Source: CAIKZJ01 sp964626015
Lineage (GTDB): Bacteria; Bacteroidota; Ignavibacteria; Tepidaquicellales; Tepidaquicellaceae
NCBI GenBank assembly: GCA_964626015.1
Contig: CAZVCC010000008.1
Location: 11,538 to 75,537, forward strand
Length of the DNA stretch: 64,000 nucleotides
Reading direction: 5' to 3'
The notes under the pieces were generated by a model. The model was not told where the DNA came from. It worked only from the letters and a program-made list of their open reading frames with translations, and searched no databases. The position numbers and the translations under genes are program-made. Each line of letters starts with the position of its first letter. The stretch's first letter is position 1. Of the stretch, positions 52,483 through 61,503 are shown piece after piece.

Positions 52483-53707
52483 AAATTTTGCCCGTTGTTT
52501 TCAAAACCTCATCTGTCGTTTTTGTTTCGCTGAAAAAGGATAATAGTTTTGTCAGCACATCTTCTACTACGGCATCAGGACAGGAAGCACCGCTTGTCAG
52601 GATAATTCTCGTCTTTCCGCTCTGGGGCAGATAGTTCTCGGTTTCAAGCTCTTTGCCTTTTCGAATATCATAATGAAGTATGCTTGTCATGCTGATTATT
52701 TTAGATGAGCCCGAAATGAAATACGTCGGAAGTTTTTTCTCGCACAGCTCCACTATGTGAGATGTGTTTGAACTATTGTAACCTCCCACGACTACTGCAA
52801 TGTCAGCCTTCTCTTCAAGCAATGCAAACGTTGCCCTTTGATTGTCATGAGTTGCGTAGCAAAGCGTATCGCGTGTATCGGCGAAATGGTCTTTGATGTT
52901 TTCCACGCCGTATTTCTTTATCATTACATCTCTGATTAAATCCGCAATCGCCTGTGTCTCAGAGGCTAACATTGTCGTCTGATTCACGACACCAACTTTG
53001 GTAAGATGTATTTCTGGATCGAAGCCCTCGGAGATTTTATTCTTAAAATATTCACAAAGATCTTGCTTGGAGATTTCCCCAAGTATAAAACTCCCGAGAA
53101 TTTGTGCCTCTTTAATGTTACGCACTATAAGAGTAGGCGCGTTTTCTTTGCTGTGAGAAAACGTTGCGCGTGTCTCTTCGTGATTGTGCTTGCCGTGTAC
53201 AATCACCGTGAAATCGCTCTTGCCGAGCGATGAAGCCCTGTTCCATACCTTTTCAACGAACGGACATGTCGTGTCATACTTTAATGCTTCTATTCCTATA
53301 TCAGTAAGCCTGTTCTGTGTTTCTATTGTCGTGCCGAATGCCGGTATAATAACAATGTCCTCGGGTTTAAGCTCTCCCCAGTCTATGAGTTGATTTCCGT
53401 TTGTATCGCATATAAACTTAACTCCCCTGCTTGTCAGGTCTCCGTTTACTTCGGGATTATGGATCATTTCGCTTAGCAGATAAATTCTCTTATCCGGATT
53501 TTCTTCTATAACTTTGTAAGATATTTCAATCGCATTCTCAACCCCATAGCAAAAACCGAAATGACGCCCGACAAGAAATTCAACTGAACCAAAGTCCAGC
53601 GATGTTGGCGAGTAATCCCTCTTCCTCGGGTCTTTTAATTCCCGCAGTTTCTTAATCTTTGTGATTAATGAGCTGCGGTAAAAAACAGGTATATCAAATT
53701 TTTTCAT
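52472..53707 (-). CDS. ispH: 4-hydroxy-3-methylbut-2-enyl diphosphate reductase, long form
   Basis: A 411-residue Fe-S enzyme, the last step of the MEP isoprenoid pathway giving IPP and DMAPP. The first cluster Cys is in FGFCYGVENAIEIS (about 53), the second in DTTCPFVEKVW and the third in TSGASCPDAVVEDVL; HGKHNHEETRATFS is the substrate-His region. It is longer than E. coli IspH (~316) and belongs to the ~400-residue form seen in several phyla. It follows gcdH by 18 nt and overlaps the Rieske gene. Confidence 0.96.
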   Translation of the reverse strand: MKKFDIPVFYRSSLITKIKKLRELKDPRKRDYSPTSLDFGSVEFLVGRHFGFCYGVENAIEISYKVIEENPDKRIYLLSEMIHNPEVNGDLTSRGVKFICDTNGNQLIDWGELKPEDIVIIPAFGTTIETQNRLTDIGIEALKYDTTCPFVEKVWNRASSLGKSDFTVIVHGKHNHEETRATFSHSKENAPTLIVRNIKEAQILGSFILGEISKQDLCEYFKNKISEGFDPEIHLTKVGVVNQTTMLASETQAIADLIRDVMIKKYGVENIKDHFADTRDTLCYATHDNQRATFALLEEKADIAVVVGGYNSSNTSHIVELCEKKLPTYFISGSSKIISMTSILHYDIRKGKELETENYLPQSGKTRIILTSGASCPDAVVEDVLTKLLSFFSETKTTDEVLKTTGKIYEC

Positions 53708-53725
53708 TTCTCTTAAATCGCTTTT

Positions 53726-54901
53726 TTATTCAAACGCCCCTATACCCGTAACGTCCTCGCCGAGAATTAATGTGTGCATTTCATGAGTGCCTTCGTATGT
53801 CTTTACAGATTCAATATTGTTCAAATGCCTCATTATTGGGTATTCATCAAGTATGCCGTTCGCACCGAGCATTTCGCGTGACATTGAAGCGATAGTTTTT
53901 GCAATCTCGCAGTTGTTTCTCTTTGCTAATGATACATGCTGCGGTCTCATAGTTCCGTTATCTTTCATCTGTGCAAGGCGGTAGTTTAAGAGCTGTGCCT
54001 TAGTAATTTCCGTTAACATCATGGCAAGCTTTTCCTGCGTTATTTGAAAAGCGGCTATCGGTTTACCGAACTGAATACGCGATAAAGAATAATCAAGTAC
54101 AGTGCTGTAGCAGTGCATCGCCATTCCCGTAACTCCCCATGCAATACCGTAACGCGCCTGAGTCAGGCAGGAAAGCGGTGACTTCAGACCGCCGCTTAGG
54201 GGAAGAATATTTTCTTCCGGTATAAGACAGTCCTCAAAAACAAGCTCAGATGTTACCGACGCACGGAGTGAAAGTTTGCCCTTCGTTTCAGGTGCCGTGA
54301 ATCCCTTGGTTCCTTTCTCAACAAGAAATCCCTTCACTTTGCCGTCGAGCTTTGCCCAGACAACAGCAACGTCTGCAATAGTTCCGTTCGTAATCCACAT
54401 CTTTGCACCGTTAATAAGGTATCCGCCGTCAACTTTTTCTGCTTTTGTAATCATGCCGCCCGGGTTGCTTCCGAAATCCGGCTCTGTAAGACCGAAGCAT
54501 CCAATCTTTTCCGCACTCGCGAGCTTTGACAGCCAGTATTTTTTCTGCTCCTCGCTTCCATACGTGAAAATTGGATACATAACAAGTGCCGACTGCACGG
54601 AAGCAAAACTTCTCACGCCGCTGTCTCCTCGTTCAAGCTCCTGCATTATCAAACCGTATGCTATGTTGTTAACCCCCATCCCGCCGTACTCCGCGGGCAG
54701 TGTCGGTCCGAACAACCCCAGCTCAGCCATCTTTGGAACAAGCTGCATCGGAAATTTCATCTCCTGGTTGTATTGCTCTATGATTGGAATAACTTCATTG
54801 CTTACAAAGTCTCTTACAGTATCCCTAATCGCTTTTTCTTCTTCTGTTAAAATGTCGTCGAGATTGTAGTAATCAATCCCTTTATATTCTGTGTGTGCCA
54901 T
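53726..54901 (-). CDS. gcdH: Glutaryl-CoA dehydrogenase-like acyl-CoA dehydrogenase
   Basis: A 391-residue FAD enzyme. It has the acyl-CoA dehydrogenase blocks FGLTEPDFGSNPGGM, WITNGTIADV and the catalytic Glu (~370) in YEGTHEMHTL. The ERGDSGVRSFASVQSALVM segment, with Arg-Ser at the carboxylate-binding position, is the signature of glutaryl-CoA dehydrogenases, which convert glutaryl-CoA to crotonyl-CoA and CO2. This fits lysine or glutarate breakdown, also suggested by lhgO. Located between hflX (2-nt gap) and ispH. Confidence 0.92.
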   Translation of the reverse strand: MAHTEYKGIDYYNLDDILTEEEKAIRDTVRDFVSNEVIPIIEQYNQEMKFPMQLVPKMAELGLFGPTLPAEYGGMGVNNIAYGLIMQELERGDSGVRSFASVQSALVMYPIFTYGSEEQKKYWLSKLASAEKIGCFGLTEPDFGSNPGGMITKAEKVDGGYLINGAKMWITNGTIADVAVVWAKLDGKVKGFLVEKGTKGFTAPETKGKLSLRASVTSELVFEDCLIPEENILPLSGGLKSPLSCLTQARYGIAWGVTGMAMHCYSTVLDYSLSRIQFGKPIAAFQITQEKLAMMLTEITKAQLLNYRLAQMKDNGTMRPQHVSLAKRNNCEIAKTIASMSREMLGANGILDEYPIMRHLNNIESVKTYEGTHEMHTLILGEDVTGIGAFE

Positions 54902-54903
54902 GT

Positions 54904-56193
54904 TTATTCTATTTTCTTTTCTAAATGTTTTTTGCCTGAAGGTTTTGTTTTTATCGTTACTTTAATGCCTGTCTTTAAATATTTGACATCACGTATTTCC
55001 GAACTCCCGTATAGAGTGCTTAAACCCTTGTAATCATGCGGCTTCAGCTTAATAACTGTTTCTTTCGTGTCATGCGTCAGCATCTCCTTTACTTTTACTA
55101 TAAGAGCAGCTGCATTGATTCCCTTCTTCGCCGATATAAAAACCGAATCTTTATGCTTTTGGCTGAGCCCCTTTATCATTTCCTTGTTCTCAAGTATATC
55201 CACTTTGTTGAAAACAAACAGTATGGGTTTCCCCTTAGCTCCTATTTCTTCAAGTGTTTCGTTTACAACGTTTATCTGCTCTTCAAAATTGCTGTTCGAT
55301 ACGTCAACAACATGAAGAAGCAGGTCTGACTCAACCACTTCAGAAAGCGTTGACTTAAAGGATTCTATAAGATTGTGAGGAAGGTTTTTAATAAACCCGA
55401 CTGTGTCCGATATCAGTACCTTTTTGGGAAATTTTGAAATAACGGATTCTGTATCTTTAGTCTTTATGTTTAATACCCTCGTTGATGTATCAAGAGTTGC
55501 AAAAAGTTTGTTCTCTACGTAAACATCCGAAGCCGTCAGCAGGTTGAGCAATGTCGACTTGCCAACGTTTGTATACCCCACAAGAGAAAGCCTTATGAAG
55601 TTCTTCCTTTCGTCCGCCTGAGTTTTTCTCTGAACGTTTATCTTCTCAAGTTTCTCCTTTAAAACAGAAATTCTTTTCTTTATAAGTCTCCTGTCGGTTT
55701 CTATCTGCGTTTCGCCCGGTCCTTTCGTACCTATTCCGCCGTATTGCTTTGAGAGGTGCGTCCATTGCCGCGTAAGTCTCGGCAGCGAGTATTCAAGCTG
55801 TGCAAGCTCTACCTGAAGCTTTGCCTGCGCTGTCTTTGCGTTGTTCGCAAAAATGTCGAGTATCAGCTTTGACTTGTCAAGTATCTTGCATTTTATTTCC
55901 TGTTCCAGATTTCGCAGGTGCGTGTAAGTAAGCTCGTTCTCGAATATTACAAGCGATATACCGTGCTCTTCAACGTACTCAGCAATTTCTTTAACCTTTC
56001 CCTTGCCTATCATGTACCGCGAATCATAACTGCTTGAAAACTGATAAAATGACTTAACAACTTCCGCACCCGCAGTTTCTGCAAGCGAACTCAATTCGTT
56101 CAGCGATTGTATGTGATCGTAGGAATTCTTTCCGTCTTTAACGGAAAAATATACCAGCACCGTTTTCTCTATTTCTTTTCGTGTTTCAAGCAA
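54904..56193 (-). CDS. hflX: Ribosome-associated GTPase HflX
   Basis: A 429-residue GTPase that splits stalled or hibernating 70S ribosomes. The N-terminal HflX domain has YMIGKGKVKEIAE and SKLILDIFANNAKTAQAKLQ, then the GGIGTKGPGETQIETDRR linker (about 155). The G domain has G1 LVGYTNVGKSTLLN, G3 DTVGFIKNLP and G4 NKVD. The start appears to be TTG at 56193, with no Shine-Dalgarno site. It follows ppx by 12 nt in the long array. Confidence 0.96.
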   Translation of the reverse strand: MLETRKEIEKTVLVYFSVKDGKNSYDHIQSLNELSSLAETAGAEVVKSFYQFSSSYDSRYMIGKGKVKEIAEYVEEHGISLVIFENELTYTHLRNLEQEIKCKILDKSKLILDIFANNAKTAQAKLQVELAQLEYSLPRLTRQWTHLSKQYGGIGTKGPGETQIETDRRLIKKRISVLKEKLEKINVQRKTQADERKNFIRLSLVGYTNVGKSTLLNLLTASDVYVENKLFATLDTSTRVLNIKTKDTESVISKFPKKVLISDTVGFIKNLPHNLIESFKSTLSEVVESDLLLHVVDVSNSNFEEQINVVNETLEEIGAKGKPILFVFNKVDILENKEMIKGLSQKHKDSVFISAKKGINAAALIVKVKEMLTHDTKETVIKLKPHDYKGLSTLYGSSEIRDVKYLKTGIKVTIKTKPSGKKHLEKKIE

Positions 56194-56205
56194 TTACAGC
56201 GATAA

Positions 56206-57750
56206 TTAATTTATTAATATATTATAACCAAATGCCTCTTCAAATAATTCTTTTCTCATGTTCGCTCCCCAGAGTTCAAGCGTAGGGTCTTTTCCTTCTC
56301 TCGGTGTGACCTTTACATGAAAATTTTTATCCTGAACAGTTACCTTTATTGAATCTATTACCGAGTTATGCCCCCTGTCCAGTCCGTCAGCTATCCTTAA
56401 TATTCCCGAAAGCATCTTTACCCTGCTTTTATTCGCGGGAGAAAGTTTGTTAAATTCTGCGTGCTTTGTCTTTGGATGCGATTTTCTGTGGTACCTTGCA
56501 ACATTGGCTATTACCTCTATCTCCTCATTGTTGAACCCGAGCAGCTCTGAGTTCTTAATCAGATAGTATGAATGCCGGTGATGCTGCGAATGAGAAATGC
56601 TGTGCCCAATATCATGCAGGTATATCGCCGCTTCAAGCAGGTCAAGCTCATAGTCGGTCAGTCCGAATTTATCCTTTAAAGCGCTGTATATCGGCATAGA
56701 AAGCTGAAGTATCTTCCTGCAATGGGCTTCGTCAAAACTGCAGTGTATTGCGAGGTTTATAACGCTCCTGTACCGCACGTTCTTCATGTCTTCCGATTGC
56801 AGCGTGTTGTGCTCTTTATCTATAGTATCAAAGAGTATTCCCTCTCGCAGTGCATAGCTTGAAAGAGTTATCTGCTTGATGTTTATCTCTTTAAATATTT
56901 GTTCGAGTATTATTGCACCCGCCGTGATTATATCTGCCCTGTCTGAATCAAGCCCCTCGATTTTTTTAATAACGGCAGCATTGTCATAGCTCAGAATTGT
57001 CTTTACGGCATCGTTTAGCTCTGTATCCGTATACTTGTAGTTGTTGAAATTGAAAAGCGAAACATCCTCCGTTGAACTCTTGCAGTAAATAATCGAACCA
57101 AGGTTCGTTATCGTTCCCGATGTTCCGATTATTATATCGTAGCTTTCTTTCTTAAGACTGCGTACAATAGGGTTTATAAGACTTCTTACGTGAAGCCGTG
57201 CATTTTCTATATTCTCTTTTGTGTACTTTCCGTCTGAGAAAAATTTTTCCGTCAGACGTACTGCCCCAAGCTTTATACTGTTCGAGAATTTCACGTTGCC
57301 CTTCTCTCCCGTTAAAAATTCTGTACTCCCGCCGCCTATGTCAATTAAAAGTATCTTTTTGTCGTACACGTCAAGCGCCTGAAGTACCCCGAGATAAATC
57401 AAACGCGCTTCTTCGTACCCCGATATTACCTCAACCGAAATGCCCGTTCTCCTGTATGCCTCGTTTATGAACTCGTCTTTGTTCAATGCTTCACGCGTTG
57501 CGCTCGTTGCCACTGCCCTGATTTCAGCGTTAAAAGAGTCACACGTTATTTTAAATCGCTTCAGCGCAGTTATCGCCCTTTCCATCGCGTCAAGAGATAT
57601 ATACTTCATGTCGGTTGAACTCTTTCCGAGCCGTACTACCTCTTTGTCTTTAGTAAGTACTTTTACTATACCCTTATCATTCACGCTCGCAATCACAAGA
57701 TGAAATGAATTCGTTCCTATATCAATCGCTGCCAGCGTTTTATTCTGCAT
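56206..57750 (-). CDS. ppx: Exopolyphosphatase/guanosine pentaphosphatase Ppx/GppA with HD domain
   Basis: A 514-residue enzyme of the actin-like ATPase superfamily. Phosphate-binding loops are AAIDIGTNSFHLVIAS (near residue 8) and LIDIGGGSTEFLTG (~145), followed by a C-terminal HD-type domain with YLHDIGHSISHSQHHRHSYY (about 375). It hydrolyses inorganic polyphosphate and/or pppGpp; which one cannot be told. ATG start. It lies 3 nt after the GT9 gene and before hflX in the array, a neighbourhood suggestive of stress and ribosome control. Confidence 0.94.
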   Translation of the reverse strand: MQNKTLAAIDIGTNSFHLVIASVNDKGIVKVLTKDKEVVRLGKSSTDMKYISLDAMERAITALKRFKITCDSFNAEIRAVATSATREALNKDEFINEAYRRTGISVEVISGYEEARLIYLGVLQALDVYDKKILLIDIGGGSTEFLTGEKGNVKFSNSIKLGAVRLTEKFFSDGKYTKENIENARLHVRSLINPIVRSLKKESYDIIIGTSGTITNLGSIIYCKSSTEDVSLFNFNNYKYTDTELNDAVKTILSYDNAAVIKKIEGLDSDRADIITAGAIILEQIFKEINIKQITLSSYALREGILFDTIDKEHNTLQSEDMKNVRYRSVINLAIHCSFDEAHCRKILQLSMPIYSALKDKFGLTDYELDLLEAAIYLHDIGHSISHSQHHRHSYYLIKNSELLGFNNEEIEVIANVARYHRKSHPKTKHAEFNKLSPANKSRVKMLSGILRIADGLDRGHNSVIDSIKVTVQDKNFHVKVTPREGKDPTLELWGANMRKELFEEAFGYNILIN

Positions 57751-57753
57751 TGT

Positions 57754-58797
57754 TTACTGTTTCTTTAAATAATTGTTTATAAAATTGTACACATCGACCG
57801 CCTGAATATCATCTATACTTTCCGTATCAGACTGAATATATGCCCCGCGCGGATTTATAGGTCCCCATTCGTACCCCTTTGTCGGTCCGAACAATCCTAT
57901 TACTCTTGCGTTTACGTATGCAGCAGCATGCATCGGACCCGTGTCGTTGCTCAGATAAAGCGCTGCACGGCTTAATATTGAAGCAGCCTCCCTTATCGTC
58001 ATTTTGTGCATTACCTCAGATTCAACCGAATGATCCTTTAGCTTGTGCTTAATATAATTGTTTATTTCCCCGTCCATCGGACCCGACGTAAACACAATGT
58101 AAGGATTATATTTTTTGTGAAGCATAAGAATCAGTTTCACGAAATTATCTTTGCCCCATCTGTTCTGAACTTTTGCCGCACCCGCATGGAACGCAAACAC
58201 GGGCTTTGATTTATCAGGGAAAATGTTCTCATAATAACGCTCTGCATACGCCTCCTCTTTTCTGTCAAGAAAAATCCTTACGTTTTTCTTCTCCTCCGGA
58301 GAGAGGTCGCAGCCTATAAGTCTTACTATATCAAGATTCCTCTCCGTTTGATGAAGCTTCTGCTCGTCCCAGAAAAACTTCTTCTTTACCGTCAGAAGGT
58401 TCGCAGATTTATTAATCTTGTTTTCAATACTCTCCGCTCCGACTCGTACTCTTGCGCCAGAAATAAAATTAATGTAATGCGAGGTACGCGATATTGAAGC
58501 CGTTGAAGGTACTATCCCTACATCATACTTGCGGGAAAACAGCTGATTGAAAAAATCCAGAAGGGAATGAACACTTTGTTTGTTGTAATTAATTACCTGG
58601 TTTATATAAGGATTTGCTTTGCTCTTTAAAACTTCATAACTGACGGGTGAAGCAATAAGTGTTATGTATGCATTCGGGAATTTCTTCCTGATAGCAGCAA
58701 ACATCGGAAGTGCGCAGAGCATGTCCCCAAGCTGGTGATGCTGTCTTACTATCAGTATGTTTTTTGCTTTCTCGGTTTGTGTATCAGAGTTCTTCAT
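57754..58797 (-). CDS. GT9-family (ADP-heptose:LPS heptosyltransferase-like) glycosyltransferase
   Basis: About 347 residues from the preferred ATG at 58797; in-frame ATGs at 58806 and 58851 also exist, but the longest would overlap the DUF4834 gene by 68 nt. The GT9 blocks are ILIVRQHHQLGDMLCALP at the start, FAFHAGAAKVQNRWG in the middle, and YLSNDTGPMHAAAYV with IGLFGPT near the end (nucleotide-sugar binding). Such enzymes add heptose or related sugars to lipopolysaccharide cores. Acceptor unknown. Embedded in the long array between DUF4834 and ppx. Confidence 0.88.
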   Translation of the reverse strand: MKNSDTQTEKAKNILIVRQHHQLGDMLCALPMFAAIRKKFPNAYITLIASPVSYEVLKSKANPYINQVINYNKQSVHSLLDFFNQLFSRKYDVGIVPSTASISRTSHYINFISGARVRVGAESIENKINKSANLLTVKKKFFWDEQKLHQTERNLDIVRLIGCDLSPEEKKNVRIFLDRKEEAYAERYYENIFPDKSKPVFAFHAGAAKVQNRWGKDNFVKLILMLHKKYNPYIVFTSGPMDGEINNYIKHKLKDHSVESEVMHKMTIREAASILSRAALYLSNDTGPMHAAAYVNARVIGLFGPTKGYEWGPINPRGAYIQSDTESIDDIQAVDVYNFINNYLKKQ

Positions 58798-58969
58798 AGT
58801 GCGCATCAACAACTTTATCCTTATCAATTTCGTGTTTCTTCTTGATTTCAACCGGCGGTTTTACAATCTGTGAAGATTTATTCTTAGCAGCTCTGTATAT
58901 TCTGAAAAAGTATCTTATAAGATAAAAAACAAAATAAAATATAAAAAGGTACCAGAGAAACTTAAGCAT
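58784..58969 (-). CDS. DUF4834-like small membrane protein
   Basis: A 61-residue protein: one N-terminal membrane helix (MLKFLWYLFIFYFVFYLIRY) with a basic flank, then a charged tail ending DKDKVVDAHYEEL, closely resembling DUF4834 proteins of Bacteroidetes/Chlorobi (consensus end VDADFEEI). Function unknown. ATG directly follows the TAA of the deoxynucleoside kinase gene, and its end overlaps the GT9 start by about 14 nt, implying coupling. Confidence 0.72.
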   Translation of the reverse strand: MLKFLWYLFIFYFVFYLIRYFFRIYRAAKNKSSQIVKPPVEIKKKHEIDKDKVVDAHYEEL

Positions 58970-59632
58970 TTATCTGCCTGCTGCTTTCTTTATCGAAGGA
59001 TTGAAGTACTCTATATTCCCGTGCTCGGGTTTCAGTATTTCAGCTATAAGGTCGTTAAAATCGTTTTCGTTGTTTACAAAATCCATCTCGGTTGCATTCA
59101 CTATCATTACCCTCGAAGCCTTGAACCTGAAAAAGAAGTAGTTGTAAGCCTCGTTTAAATCCGATATGTACGTTTCGCTCATGTTTTTCTCTGCTGCTCT
59201 TCCGCGCTTGTTTATGTTCGCCATAAGCCTTTCAACTGTCGATTGCAGATATATTACAAGGTCCGGTTTTTTAAGATTTCGCTCAATGAACGAGACCATT
59301 CTCTCGTACAGCTCAAGCTCGTCATCGGCAAGGTTCAGGTAAGCAAATATCTTGTCCTTTTCAAAAATGTAATCCGCAACCATGTACTCGTGAAAAAGGT
59401 CATCCTGTCGGAGTTCCAGAAGCTGCTTGTAACGTGACATAAGAAAATACATCTGCGTGTGAAGTGCATACCGCCTTGGGTTCTTGTAAAACTTCTCGAG
59501 GAACGGATTGTCCTCGTAGCTTTCAAGCACAAGGTTTGCATTCATCTTTTTTGCGAGCATCTTCGCAAGAGTTGTCTTGCCCGCTCCGATTACTCCCTCA
59601 ATCGCTATGTATTTAATCTGTGATTGCGGCAA
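58970..59632 (-). CDS. Deoxynucleoside kinase
   Basis: A 220-residue P-loop kinase of the dNK family, phosphorylating deoxynucleosides for salvage. It has the Walker A GVIGAGKTTLAK (about 14-25), the ESYEDNPFLEKFY substrate region with the catalytic Glu, and a lid segment INKRGRAAEKNM. The start is TTG at 59632, reading into the fold with no nearby ATG. It lies directly behind folK (6 nt), an arrangement common in Bacteroidetes/Chlorobi. Base specificity (dA/dG or dC/T) cannot be read by eye. Confidence 0.93.
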   Translation of the reverse strand: MPQSQIKYIAIEGVIGAGKTTLAKMLAKKMNANLVLESYEDNPFLEKFYKNPRRYALHTQMYFLMSRYKQLLELRQDDLFHEYMVADYIFEKDKIFAYLNLADDELELYERMVSFIERNLKKPDLVIYLQSTVERLMANINKRGRAAEKNMSETYISDLNEAYNYFFFRFKASRVMIVNATEMDFVNNENDFNDLIAEILKPEHGNIEYFNPSIKKAAGR

Positions 59633-59638
59633 ATTTAT

Positions 59639-60130
59639 TTAATTTTTATAAACGTAAACATCCGATTTATCTCTTGTGTCACGGAGAAGCTCTGTCATCG
59701 TCTTGTTTAGCAGCGGATGAACAAACCCCCCGTCTATCTCGCACATAGGTACAAGTACAAACTTTCTGTTCTGAACCTCCCTGTGCGGTACGGAAAAGTT
59801 CTCGCCTTCAAAAACAACGTTAGCAAAGAAAAGAATGTCAATGTCAATCTCTCTTTCGTGCCATTTTTTTCTCTCTTTTCTGCCTGCTTTCTTTTCCGTT
59901 TCTTTTACAAAACCTAATAGCTCTTCTGGAGTGAAAGTCGTGCTGACTTTCATAACACTGTTTAGAAAACTGTTCTGCTCTTTAACTCCCCAGGGCTCCG
60001 TCTCATACACCGATGAAACACTTTCTGTTTTAATATTAATGCAGCTTCCTATAAGAGAAGCTGCTGTGTCTAAATACTTCAGTCTGTCGTTAAGGTTGGA
60101 GCCAAGCCCAAGAAAAACGTCCCTCGTCAA
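59639..60130 (-). CDS. folK: 2-amino-4-hydroxy-6-hydroxymethyldihydropteridine pyrophosphokinase
   Basis: A 163-residue HPPK that pyrophosphorylates hydroxymethyl-dihydropterin for folate synthesis. Visible motifs: VFLGLGSNLNDR at the N-terminus, YETEPWGVKEQNSFLNSV, RKKWHEREIDIDILFF (metal-binding DxD) and VPHREVQNRKFVLVP. The start is TTG at 60130, within the folB stop (TTGA overlap). Typical length. Confidence 0.96.
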   Translation of the reverse strand: MTRDVFLGLGSNLNDRLKYLDTAASLIGSCINIKTESVSSVYETEPWGVKEQNSFLNSVMKVSTTFTPEELLGFVKETEKKAGRKERKKWHEREIDIDILFFANVVFEGENFSVPHREVQNRKFVLVPMCEIDGGFVHPLLNKTMTELLRDTRDKSDVYVYKN

Positions 60131-60492
60131 TTCCTGCTCAGTTCGTTTATTACTTCAACCGAATCTATTATGCCGAGCGGCGCGTTCGGTTTTCTTATCT
60201 TTACTGTTACCCTCTGTACAAGCGCAAAGTTTGCCAGAATTGCCTCGCATACTTTCAGGTTAGCCGTCTCAACAAGGTTAAACTTTTCCTTGTTGAATAT
60301 TTCCTTTACAAGGTTGTAAACAGCAAGATAGTTCACCGTCTTGCTGAGCTTGTCTGAATCTTCAAGCCCGCTCAGGTCGCATGCCATCTCAATATCAACT
60401 TCAAACTGATTCCCGAAAACCTTCTCGTGCTCAAGGTCTCCGTGATACGCAAAAAACTTCGCGTTGTTAATTTTTATCGTCGTTAGTTTCAA
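60127..60492 (-). CDS. folB: Dihydroneopterin aldolase
   Basis: A 121-residue FolB of the tunnel fold, converting dihydroneopterin to hydroxymethyl-dihydropterin. AYHGDLEHEKVFGNQFEVDIE, the typical N-terminal segment, is followed by TVNYLAVYNLVKEI and VKIRKPNAPLG, where the Lys lies in the KIRKP motif. The start is TTG at 60492, immediately after the sucD TAG. It overlaps folK by 4 nt. Confidence 0.93.
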   Translation of the reverse strand: MKLTTIKINNAKFFAYHGDLEHEKVFGNQFEVDIEMACDLSGLEDSDKLSKTVNYLAVYNLVKEIFNKEKFNLVETANLKVCEAILANFALVQRVTVKIRKPNAPLGIIDSVEVINELSRN

Positions 60493-61488
60493 CTATTTCT
60501 TTGCTACTTTTTTCGCCGCTTTCTTCAGCACCTTTGTTACTTTCTTTGCTTCTTTCTTTACGGCTTTCTTAATCTTCTTCGCGCCCTTTTTAACTTTAAC
60601 TTTTTCAAGATCTGCCTTCATGGTCTTGCCGATATCCGCAGGAGACTCAACCACATGAATTCCGCATTCCTTCATCACTGCCATTTTTTCCGCCGCCGTT
60701 CCCTTGCCGCCTGCTATGATTGCACCCGCATGTCCCATCCTGCGTCCCGGAGGAGCCGTCCTGCCCGCTATAAACCCTACAACAGGTTTCTTAACATGCT
60801 TCTTTATAAAGTAAGCTGCCTCTTCCTCTGCACTCCCGCCTATCTCGCCTATCATAACTATCGCATCCGTATCTTTATCTTCATTGAAAAGTTTAATGGC
60901 ATCAATAAACCGCGTTCCTATAACAGGGTCGCCGCCAATGCCTATACAAGTCGACTGCCCGATACCGAGCTTTGTCAGCTGGTCAACTGCTTCGTATGTA
61001 AGCGTCCCGCTTCTTGATATAACACCCACTCTTCCCTTCTTATGTATGAACCCGGGCATTATGCCTATCTTGCACTCGCCCGGACTTATTATGCCCGGAC
61101 AGTTCGGTCCTATAAACCTTACACTTCGTCCGTCTTTATTCTGGCTTTGTACATAGTTGTAAACATTGACCATGTCTTTCGCGGGAATACCCTCGGTTAT
61201 GCATACAACAAGATTTATCCCTGAATTTACTGCCTCAATAATCGCATCCGCCGCAAATCCTGCGGGTACGAAAATTACTGAAACGTTTGCCTTTGTCGCG
61301 GATACTGCTTCTTTTGCTGTATTAAAAATCGGAACCTTTTCGTTGAAAAGAGTACCGCCCTTGCCGGGAGTTACTCCAGCCACAACGTTAGTTCCGTACT
61401 CTATCATTTGTGTAGTGTGAAAAGTCCCCTCGGAACCCGTAATACCCTGTACGAGAACTCTCGACCTTTTATTTACTAATATGCTCAT
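60493..61488 (-). CDS. sucD: Succinate-CoA ligase alpha subunit with Lys/Ala-rich C-terminal tail
   Basis: A 331-residue subunit of succinyl-CoA synthetase. It has the CoA-binding fold (VLVQGITGSEGTFHT, VTPGKGGT), GPNCPGIISPGECKIG and the phospho-His in RMGHAGAIIAGGKGTA. The canonical protein is about 290 residues; here ~39 extra residues from about 293 are almost all Lys, Ala and Val (KKAVKKEAKKVTKVLKKAAK), predicted as a basic amphipathic helix like those of histone H1-like proteins. No sucC is in the window. The tail contributes to a strongly basic C-terminus not expected for the enzyme. Confidence 0.95.
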   Translation of the reverse strand: MSILVNKRSRVLVQGITGSEGTFHTTQMIEYGTNVVAGVTPGKGGTLFNEKVPIFNTAKEAVSATKANVSVIFVPAGFAADAIIEAVNSGINLVVCITEGIPAKDMVNVYNYVQSQNKDGRSVRFIGPNCPGIISPGECKIGIMPGFIHKKGRVGVISRSGTLTYEAVDQLTKLGIGQSTCIGIGGDPVIGTRFIDAIKLFNEDKDTDAIVMIGEIGGSAEEEAAYFIKKHVKKPVVGFIAGRTAPPGRRMGHAGAIIAGGKGTAAEKMAVMKECGIHVVESPADIGKTMKADLEKVKVKKGAKKIKKAVKKEAKKVTKVLKKAAKKVAKK

Positions 61489-61503
61489 GTGATAATAATA
61501 TTT

